From Bacteroidales bacterium (GTDB lineage Bacteria; Bacteroidota; Bacteroidia; Bacteroidales; B18-G4), in assembly GCA_023145125.1 (NCBI GenBank), contig JAGLEK010000184.1, positions 1-7,241 on the forward strand: DNA of 7,241 nt, in the 5' to 3' direction. The notes under the pieces are model-generated. The model saw nothing but the letters and a program-made list of their open reading frames with translations. It had not been told where the DNA came from and did not search any database. Made by a program: the position numbers and the translations under genes. Each line of letters starts with the position of its first letter. Positions within the stretch are counted from its first letter, which is position 1. Positions 1 to 4,043 of this stretch are shown here, piece by piece.

Positions 1-447
1 ATGAATGGGAATGATGCTGAAAAGCAATTCAATGATATAGTTAAACCGGCCTCTCCGGATACTGTTTTGAATGACAATACTTCGAAAGACATCACTCAAT
101 ATATTTTGGGTAGATGGGAAATAGCGCCCAACAAGCGTGCATCTGAAGGATACATCGTTTTTGATGTTAACGGCACCTATGAGATGTACGAAAAATTTCA
201 CGACGGAATGGGAGTGACCAAAAAAGGAGAATATTTGCTTTACAGCAATGTTACACCTGTAAGAATAGATATCTGCCTGGAAAAATGCAATAATTCAGGG
301 GCTGAATGGACAACTCTTTTTGGCATCATAAGAGTGATATCTGATGAAAAGCTGGAAATCCACACGTCACCTGACAGCAATTATCCTTCAGGCTTTTCTG
401 ATGACAAGTCAGATATGTATACGATGATCCTCAGCAGGTCGAAATAA
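1..447 (+). CDS. Hypothetical beta-rich protein, 5' end uncertain
   Basis: This is an open frame of at least 148 codons that starts at the first base of the window and ends with TAA at 445-447. I do not recognise the family. After a polar, low-complexity N-terminal stretch (about residues 1-30, rich in N, D and K), residues 33-146 read as alternating beta strands. An ILGRWEI opening is followed by YIVFDVNGTYEMYEK, a KKGEYLLY strand, and a closing YTMILSR. That pattern (G-x-W near the start, then a row of hydrophobic strands) resembles lipocalin-like small domains of Bacteroidota, but this is only a fold-level guess. No signal peptide or lipobox is visible, so either the protein is cytoplasmic or the true N-terminus lies upstream of the window. 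The ATG at position 1 may be internal. Two cysteines (residues 92 and 96) lie close together. The stop codon is buried in a small inverted repeat. The gene is co-directional with yqeY but separated from it by 126 bp of repeats, so joint transcription is uncertain. Confidence 0.6.
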   Translation: MNGNDAEKQFNDIVKPASPDTVLNDNTSKDITQYILGRWEIAPNKRASEGYIVFDVNGTYEMYEKFHDGMGVTKKGEYLLYSNVTPVRIDICLEKCNNSGAEWTTLFGIIRVISDEKLEIHTSPDSNYPSGFSDDKSDMYTMILSRSK

Positions 448-462
448 TCCATACGGATTATT
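443..462 (+). repeat. Inverted repeat overlapping the stop codon of the first gene
   Basis: The arms AATAATCC (443-450) and GGATTATT (455-462) are perfect reverse complements around a 4-nt loop, and the TAA stop of the upstream gene lies in the left arm. The stem is mostly A-T and no T-run follows, so it is a weak hairpin rather than a convincing intrinsic terminator. It may still mark the end of the transcript. Confidence 0.5.
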
Positions 463-497
463 GGCTGAACTGGTTGAACTGGTTGAATTAGTTGGTT
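462..497 (+). repeat. 9-bp tandem repeat, consensus TGGTTGAAC
   Basis: Three units in register occupy 462-470, 471-479 and 480-488 (TGGCTGAAC, TGGTTGAAC, TGGTTGAAT). A fourth, degenerate unit follows to about 497. The array starts at the right arm of the inverted repeat after the first gene and is followed almost directly by a 7-bp repeat. It shows no coding potential and no promoter. Confidence 0.7.
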
Positions 498-501
498 AGT
501 A

Positions 502-543
502 CATTCTACTGCCTGCTGCCTGCTGCCTACTGCCTTCTGTCAA
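502..543 (+). repeat. 7-bp tandem repeat, consensus CTGCCTN
   Basis: Four units in exact register lie at 509-515, 516-522, 523-529 and 530-536. The first six bases, CTGCCT, are invariant and the seventh varies (G, G, A, T). Decayed units can be recognised on each side (502-508 and 537-543). The array sits 30-65 bp upstream of the yqeY start codon, where a promoter would be expected. It shares its period, but not its sequence, with the array downstream of yqeY. Confidence 0.75.
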
Positions 544-573
544 ATTCATTACATTTACATCAAAATTAACACC

Positions 574-1023
574 ATGACACTTACAGAAAAGATCAACCAT
601 GATATAAAAGCCGCCATGCTGGCAAAGGATTCGAAAAAGCTTGAAGCTTTGCGCGCCATAAAGTCCGGCTTACTGCTGCTCAAAACAGGAAAAGGTGCCA
701 CTGATGAGATCCCGCAGGATCAGGAAATGGGCCTGTTGAAAAAACTCGTAAAACAGCGGAAAGAATCAGCAGCCATTTACAGGGAGAAAGATAGGGTTGA
801 ACTGGCTGAAGAAGAAGAGTTCCAGGCAGCTGTCATTGAGAAGTACCTCCCCGAGCAGATCAGTGGCGATGAACTTCGTGAAATCGTAAAAGGCATCATC
901 ACAGAAACCGGTGCCGAAAGCATGAAAGACATGGGCAAGGTGATGGGAATGGCCGCCAAACAACTTGCCGGAAAGGCAGATAATAAGGAGATTTCTATGA
1001 TTGTTAAGGAATTGTTGGGGTAG
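574..1023 (+). CDS. yqeY: GatB/YqeY domain-containing protein
   Basis: This 149-residue protein has the length and character of the stand-alone YqeY family, which resembles the C-terminal tRNA-interacting helical domain of GatB, the Glu/Asp-tRNA amidotransferase subunit. The family is linked to tRNA-dependent amidation by homology only, and no catalytic role is established. Family-typical segments are visible. A helical N-terminus (MTLTEKINHDIKAAML) is followed by LVKQRKESAAIYREKDR (residues 58-74), an acidic stretch, EKYLPEQIS (89-97) and the C-terminal MKDMGKVMG...GKADNKEIS region (118-141). It is all helical and soluble, with no signal peptide. The ATG at 574 fits the conserved N-terminus. 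The leader is A/T-rich (ending AAAATTAACACC) and lacks a Shine-Dalgarno sequence, as is usual in Bacteroidota. The gene is flanked by two different 7-bp repeat arrays, and the downstream array starts 2 nt after the TAG. It converges with tsf and shares a terminator with it. Confidence 0.93.
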   Translation: MTLTEKINHDIKAAMLAKDSKKLEALRAIKSGLLLLKTGKGATDEIPQDQEMGLLKKLVKQRKESAAIYREKDRVELAEEEEFQAAVIEKYLPEQISGDELREIVKGIITETGAESMKDMGKVMGMAAKQLAGKADNKEISMIVKELLG

Positions 1024-1024
1024 A

Positions 1025-1122
1025 GAGTATCGAGTATCGAGTATCGAGTATCAAATATCGAGTATCGAATTTCGGATATCGGATATCGAATATCGGATAT
1101 CGAATATCAGATTTCGGATATA
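1025..1122 (+). repeat. Heptanucleotide tandem array, 14 units (consensus GRRTATC)
   Basis: Fourteen 7-bp units run without any gap or register shift. Units 1-4 are identical (GAGTATC), unit 5 is AAATATC, unit 6 is GAGTATC and unit 7 is GAATTTC. Units 8 and 9 are GGATATC, 10 is GAATATC, 11 is GGATATC, 12 is GAATATC, 13 is AGATTTC and 14 is GGATATA. The left part is thus homogeneous, while units 9-12 form a 14-bp higher-order repeat (GGATATC+GAATATC, twice). The palindrome GATATC recurs at 1075-1080, 1082-1087 and 1096-1101. The array begins one base after the yqeY stop codon and ends 17 bp before the shared terminator. It is non-coding by position, although one frame is open through it because 7 bp repeated three times preserves frame. 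Confidence 0.93.
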
Positions 1123-1139
1123 CCTACCGCCCACAGCCC

Positions 1140-1171
1140 AAAAAAAAAGCGGACAACGTCCGCTTTTTTTT
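1140..1171. terminator. Bidirectional intrinsic terminator between yqeY and tsf
   Basis: A perfect 6-bp G/C-rich stem, GCGGAC (1149-1154) and GTCCGC (1158-1163), has a 3-nt loop. It is flanked by nine A on the left (1140-1148) and eight T on the right (1164-1171). On either strand this gives a hairpin followed by a U-run, so it can stop both yqeY and the convergent rplM-rpsI-rpsB-tsf operon. The tsf stop codon (1172-1170) overlaps the T-run and lies 6 nt from the stem. Confidence 0.93.
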
Positions 1172-2006
1172 ATGCTCCCAACATAAGCCGTTTAAATCCG
1201 GTTACAGTCAGATCTGCATTGGTTTCTTTTAGATAATCACGAACAATTTTCTTTCCGTCGCGCACAAACACCTGGTTAAGCAGTGTGTTGTCTTTCAGGA
1301 ATTTATTAAGTTTTCCCATTGCGATCTTTTCAAGCATCTCTTCGGGTTTACCTTGCTCTCGTGCCTGTTCTTTACCGATCTCTATTTCCTTTTCGATCAC
1401 CGCCTGGTCAACATCATCCTTGTCAACTGCAACAGGATTCATCGCAGCTACCTGCATGGCCAGTTCGTGGCCAACCTGTACAATCTTATCTCCATCTGCA
1501 ATGCTGAGTCCGAGGATAGTAGAAAGCCTGTTCCCCTGGTGGTTGTATGCAGAGGCTAAAGGAGCTTCAGTGAATTCATAGCCTCCCAGCTTGATGCTTT
1601 CACCGATCTTACCCATCTGATCTGTCACATTTTCCTCAATGGTACGGCCATTCATGTCGAGCGATAAAAGCTCTTCCATACTCTTTGGAGTTTTGGCAAT
1701 GGCCAGGTCAAGGATTGACTTTGTGAAGTCGACAAAATCCTGGTTTTTGGCTACAAAGTCAGTTTCGCAGTTCACCATCACTATGGCGGCAAAGTCTCCT
1801 GCTTCATTGTTTGCTGCAAGCACAACGCCTTCGCTGGCAGCCTTATCTGCACGCTTGGCAGCAATTTTCTGTCCTTTTTTTCTCAGTGTATCAATCGCTT
1901 TTTCAACATCTCCGTCGCTTTCTATCAGGGCTTTCTTGCAATCCATCATGCCTGCCCCGGTCATTTTTCGCAGGTTGTTTACTTCAGCAGCTGTAATATT
2001 TGCCAT
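1170..2006 (-). CDS. tsf: Translation elongation factor Ts (EF-Ts)
   Basis: EF-Ts is the guanine-nucleotide exchange factor that releases GDP from EF-Tu in the cytoplasm. The 278-residue product is close to the usual length (about 280). The N-terminal UBA-like domain shows the family signature ITAAEVNNLRKMTGAGMMDCKKAL (residues 4-27). The EF-Tu-contacting motif TDFVAKN is at 82-88, the core domain continues through GGYEFTEAPLASAYNH, and the protein ends in FKRLMLGA. The ATG at 2006 is preferred over an in-frame TTG two codons upstream, because MANITAAEV is the conserved N-terminus. It is the last gene of the operon, 33 nt after rpsB, with an A/T-only leader lacking a Shine-Dalgarno sequence. 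Its stop codon runs into the terminator. Pairing with rpsB is conserved across most bacteria. Confidence 0.97.
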   Translation of the reverse strand: MANITAAEVNNLRKMTGAGMMDCKKALIESDGDVEKAIDTLRKKGQKIAAKRADKAASEGVVLAANNEAGDFAAIVMVNCETDFVAKNQDFVDFTKSILDLAIAKTPKSMEELLSLDMNGRTIEENVTDQMGKIGESIKLGGYEFTEAPLASAYNHQGNRLSTILGLSIADGDKIVQVGHELAMQVAAMNPVAVDKDDVDQAVIEKEIEIGKEQAREQGKPEEMLEKIAMGKLNKFLKDNTLLNQVFVRDGKKIVRDYLKETNADLTVTGFKRLMLGA

Positions 2007-2039
2007 TTTCAATTAAATTAAAATGTTTTATGTAATTAT

Positions 2040-2960
2040 TTATTTCTTTGGTTTGGCAACCGGTTTCCTGGGGCGTTTGCCACCTTCTCTTTTCTTGGAA
2101 TCATCGCCGGAACCCTCAGCTTTTACAGGCGCTTTTGCCTCTCCTTCCTTCACGAGTTTGTTAGCTTCTTCGTCCTCAAGGTCTGCATATTCTTCTGCAG
2201 CAGCGGCTTTTGCTTTTTCTTCAGCAGCAATAGCTTCATCTGATTCTTCCTTGTCTTTGCGGTCTTTCTCAACTTTCCTTTCCGAAAGTCCTTCTTCAAT
2301 GGCATCTACCATGATCTTCACGATCAGATGGATAGATTTTGAAGCATCATCATTGGAAGGAATAGGAAAATCAATAAGTGTAGGATCCGAATTTGTATCG
2401 ACCATTGCAAAAGTTGGGATATTCAGCTTACGTGATTCAGCTACTGCGATCTTCTCTTTAAGGATATCGACTACAAAGATAGCGGAAGGCAAGCGGTTCA
2501 GGTCTGAGATGCTACCAAGCTGTCTTTCCAGCTTTGCGCGCTCGCGGGTGATTTGAAGTTTCTCCCTCTTGGATAGGTTCTTATAAGTATCCTGGGTTAC
2601 CATCTTATCGATAAATGACATTTTCCTGACAGCCTTTCTGATAGTTGCAAAGTTTGTCAACATACCACCCGGCCACCTTTCAGTAACGTAAGGCATGTTC
2701 ACCCTTTTCACCTGCTCGGCTACTATCTCTTTAGCCTGCTTTTTGGTTGCGACAAATAGTATCTTTTTGCCTGACCTGGCAATCTGTTTTATTGCAGAAG
2801 CTGCTTCTTCCAGTTTTGCCACGGTTTTGTAAAGGTCGAGGATATGGATCCCGTTGCGCTCCATAAAAATATATGGTGCCATATTAGGGTTCCACTTTCT
2901 TTTCAGGTGGCCAAAGTGCACACCAGCATCTAACAATTCATCAAAATTTGTTCTTGCCAT
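2040..2960 (-). CDS. rpsB: 30S ribosomal protein S2 (uS2) with extended C-terminal tail
   Basis: uS2 binds 16S rRNA late in 30S assembly, on the solvent side between head and body. The 306-residue product begins with the typical FDELLDAGVHFGHLKRKWNPNM (residues 5-26). It contains ILFVATKKQAKE (67-78), VTERWPGGMLTNF (92-104) and the late signature VDTNSDP (187-193), and its core ends near residue 227. The remaining 79 residues or so are an extension relative to proteins of about 240 residues such as that of E. coli. The extension has a charged helical part rich in E, K and A (228-272), then a flexible, strongly basic end (KKREGGKRPRKPVAKPKK). Such tails are common in Bacteroidota, so this is not a fusion error. 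The ATG at 2960 is chosen because MARTNFDELL is the conserved start; an upstream in-frame TTG at 3002 lies inside a hairpin. An A-rich leader lies directly upstream. Confidence 0.97.
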   Translation of the reverse strand: MARTNFDELLDAGVHFGHLKRKWNPNMAPYIFMERNGIHILDLYKTVAKLEEAASAIKQIARSGKKILFVATKKQAKEIVAEQVKRVNMPYVTERWPGGMLTNFATIRKAVRKMSFIDKMVTQDTYKNLSKREKLQITRERAKLERQLGSISDLNRLPSAIFVVDILKEKIAVAESRKLNIPTFAMVDTNSDPTLIDFPIPSNDDASKSIHLIVKIMVDAIEEGLSERKVEKDRKDKEESDEAIAAEEKAKAAAAEEYADLEDEEANKLVKEGEAKAPVKAEGSGDDSKKREGGKRPRKPVAKPKK

Positions 2961-2980
2961 TTTTTTTATTTTTTGTTTAC
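2961..2980 (-). promoter_or_regulatory. A-rich translation initiation region of rpsB
   Basis: The 20 bases before the rpsB ATG read, on the minus strand, almost entirely as A with a few T, one G and one C (GTAAACA followed by A-runs). There is no GGAG-like sequence. In Bacteroidota the anti-Shine-Dalgarno of 16S rRNA is largely unavailable, and unstructured A-rich leaders are associated with efficient initiation. That this stretch plays such a role here is inferred from composition. Confidence 0.5.
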
Positions 2981-2993
2981 ATTCTTTAAAAGC

Positions 2994-3032
2994 AATTGCC
3001 AAGTAGCATTGAGTTCAACGGTCTTGGCAATT
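2994..3032 (-). promoter_or_regulatory. 39-nt hairpin in the rpsI-rpsB spacer (attenuator or r-protein leader candidate)
   Basis: On the minus strand a perfect 10-bp stem forms between AATTGCCAAG (3032-3023) and CTTGGCAATT (3003-2994). The 19-nt interior can fold further into a 5-bp stem, CGTTG with CAATG (one G-U pair), capped by an AACT tetraloop. A 2/3-nt internal loop separates the two stems. The element ends 33 nt upstream of the rpsB start and is followed by GCTTTT, a short T-run. It could partly terminate transcription between rpsI and rpsB, protect a processed mRNA end, or bind a regulator such as S2 by analogy with autoregulated rpsB leaders of other bacteria. The sequence alone does not decide between these. 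Confidence 0.65.
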
Positions 3033-3067
3033 TAGATACTAAACACGATCCGGTAACAGGTAAAATA

Positions 3068-3454
3068 TTAACGTTTACTGAACTGGAATTTCTTACGTGC
3101 TTTTTTCTGGCCGGGCTTCTTGCGCTCAACCATCCTTGGATCTCTTTTCAGCAATCCGTTTGCTTTCAATACGGGGCGGTATTCGGGGTCAATTTTGAGC
3201 AATGCCCGAGATATAGCCAGTCGTAAAGCCTCTGCCTGGCCGGTGATTCCACCACCATCGAGGTTCACTTTAAGATCATATTTGGACTCTGTATTGGTCA
3301 GCATAAAAGGCTGCTGTATAACATATTGGAGGATGGATGTAGGGAAGTACTCTTTCCAGTCCCTGTTGTTAATAGTGAATTCTCCTTTACCCTCCTGGAG
3401 GTAAATCCTTGCAATTGCCTTCTTCCTTCTGCCTAAAGCATTAATTACGTCCAT
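3068..3454 (-). CDS. rpsI: 30S ribosomal protein S9 (uS9)
   Basis: uS9 belongs to the 30S head, and its C-terminal tail reaches the P-site tRNA anticodon region. The 128-residue product has the full family length. The N-terminus is NALGRRKKAIARIYL (residues 5-19), the central signature reads GGGITGQAEALRLAISRAL (67-85), and the basic end RKKPGQKKARKKFQFSKR carries the invariant terminal SKR. The ATG at 3454 lies 2 nt after the rplM stop, so the two genes are very likely translationally coupled. The A-rich last codons of rplM (KIKTNK) supply the leader for this start. A 107-nt gap with a hairpin follows before rpsB. Confidence 0.98.
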   Translation of the reverse strand: MDVINALGRRKKAIARIYLQEGKGEFTINNRDWKEYFPTSILQYVIQQPFMLTNTESKYDLKVNLDGGGITGQAEALRLAISRALLKIDPEYRPVLKANGLLKRDPRMVERKKPGQKKARKKFQFSKR

Positions 3455-3456
3455 GT

Positions 3457-3912
3457 CTATTTATTTGTTTTTATTTTATACTCTTTGGGTTGCTGAGCTT
3501 CCTGCTTGTGTTCAGGGCCTATATAAACGTAGAGGTTCCTGAACAGCTCGCTGCCCAGCCTGCTCTTGGGAAGCATTCCTTTAACGGCATGCTCAACAAG
3601 CCTTTCCGGGAATCTATCCAGAATTTCTTTTGCAGTTCTGCTGCGCTGGCCGCCCGGGTATCCCGAATAACGGATATAGGTCTTATCATCCCACTTCTTA
3701 CCTGTAAGCTTCACCTTCTCAGCATTGATGATAACCACATTGTCTCCGCAATCAACATGAGGGGTAAACTCAGGCTTATGTTTGCCACGTAATAATTTAG
3801 CAACTTCCGATGCCAGGCGTCCGAGAATCATTCCCTCCGCATCGATCAACAGCCACTCTTTATTGACCGTTTGTTTGTTTGCACTTAACGTTTTGTAACT
3901 TAATGTATCCAT
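3457..3912 (-). CDS. rplM: 50S ribosomal protein L13 (uL13)
   Basis: uL13 is an early-assembling 50S protein that binds 23S rRNA. The 151-residue product starts with MDTLSYKTLSANKQTVNKEWLLIDAEGMILGRLAS, a short N-terminal extension before the universal W-x-x-x-DA-x-x-x-LGRLAS motif. It continues with LLRGKHKPEFTPHVDCGDNVVIINAEKV (residues 40-67), the TGKKWDDKTYIRYSGYPGG region (70-88) and HAVKGMLPKSRLG (112-124). The C-terminal tail is lysine/glutamine-rich. It is the first gene of the rplM-rpsI-rpsB-tsf operon, with a good promoter upstream. Unusually for this phylum, TAAGGA lies 5 nt before the ATG at 3912. Confidence 0.98.
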   Translation of the reverse strand: MDTLSYKTLSANKQTVNKEWLLIDAEGMILGRLASEVAKLLRGKHKPEFTPHVDCGDNVVIINAEKVKLTGKKWDDKTYIRYSGYPGGQRSRTAKEILDRFPERLVEHAVKGMLPKSRLGSELFRNLYVYIGPEHKQEAQQPKEYKIKTNK

Positions 3913-3917
3913 TATAA

Positions 3918-3923
3918 TCCTTA
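3918..3923 (-). promoter_or_regulatory. Shine-Dalgarno-like TAAGGA before rplM
   Basis: TAAGGA on the minus strand ends 5 nt upstream of the rplM ATG and is complementary to the 3' end of bacterial 16S rRNA. None of the other complete genes in the window has such a sequence. A second TAAGGA copy lies at 3939-3944 in the same leader. Whether it is used is unknown, since Bacteroidota ribosomes generally mask the anti-Shine-Dalgarno. Confidence 0.5.
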
Positions 3924-3947
3924 ATTTTCAACGTCTGTTCCTTACAA

Positions 3948-3960
3948 CCCTCAAAAAGGG
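3948..3960 (-). promoter_or_regulatory. Small hairpin at the predicted 5' end of the rplM mRNA
   Basis: On the minus strand CCCTT (3960-3956) pairs with GAGGG (3952-3948), including one G-U pair, over a loop of three T. It lies just where transcription from the promoter at 3965-3996 should begin. It may stabilise the transcript end, but it is short and could be chance. Confidence 0.35.
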
Positions 3961-3964
3961 GGTG

Positions 3965-3996
3965 CAAAGATAGAATTAAGTTTTCTGATTACCAAA
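3965..3996 (-). promoter_or_regulatory. Bacteroidota-type promoter of the rplM-rpsI-rpsB-tsf operon
   Basis: On the minus strand a -33 element TTTG (3996-3993) is followed by a 20-nt spacer and then TATCTTTG (3972-3965). The latter matches the Bacteroidota -7 consensus TAnnTTTG exactly, and the spacing is the canonical one. Transcription should start near 3957-3962, which gives a leader of about 45-50 nt before rplM. It is the only full consensus match I found in the gaps of this window. Confidence 0.88.
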
Positions 3997-4001
3997 ATTT
4001 A

Positions 4002-4019
4002 TAAACAATTATTTGTTCA
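4002..4019 (-). terminator. Possible weak terminator hairpin after the T9SS-protein gene
   Basis: On the minus strand TGAACAA (4019-4013) can pair with TTGTTTA (4008-4002), including one G-T pair, over the loop ATAA. A TAAATTTT stretch follows. It lies 24 nt past the stop of the large gene and just before the rplM promoter, which is the right place. The stem is A/T-rich and weak, so some read-through into rplM is plausible. Confidence 0.3.
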
Positions 4020-4043
4020 CAAAAACTGGCAAATACGGAATTA

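Noticed and set aside
550..557. TACATTTA as a -7 promoter element for yqeY
   Set aside because: It differs from TAnnTTTG at the last base, and no TTTG lies about 20 nt upstream. This is too weak to call.
1025..1122. CRISPR array
   Set aside because: The units are only 7 bp and contiguous, with no unique spacers and no cas genes nearby.
1001..1186. A 61-codon plus-strand frame running through the heptad array, giving a repeated S-I-E-Y-R-I-like heptapeptide
   Set aside because: Its start lies inside the end of yqeY, it has no initiation context, and it runs through the terminator. The open frame follows from 7-bp units that lack stops in that phase, so it is not evidence for a protein.
1285..1581. 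Plus-strand frames opposite tsf, rpsB, rpsI, rplM and the T9SS gene
   Set aside because: They are antisense shadows of well-supported conserved genes and show no recognisable domains.
2007..2012. A TTG start two codons upstream of tsf
   Set aside because: The ATG at 2006 gives the conserved MANITAAEV N-terminus.
2961..3002. A TTG start extending S2 by 14 residues
   Set aside because: The extension (from TTG at 3002) lies in the spacer hairpin and A-rich leader, and MARTNFDELLDAGVHFGH starting at 2960 is the conserved N-terminus.
3031..3040. A possible promoter -7 box (TAAATTGC on the minus strand) for rpsB
   Set aside because: It does not fit TAnnTTTG, it overlaps the hairpin arm, and no spaced -33 element is visible.
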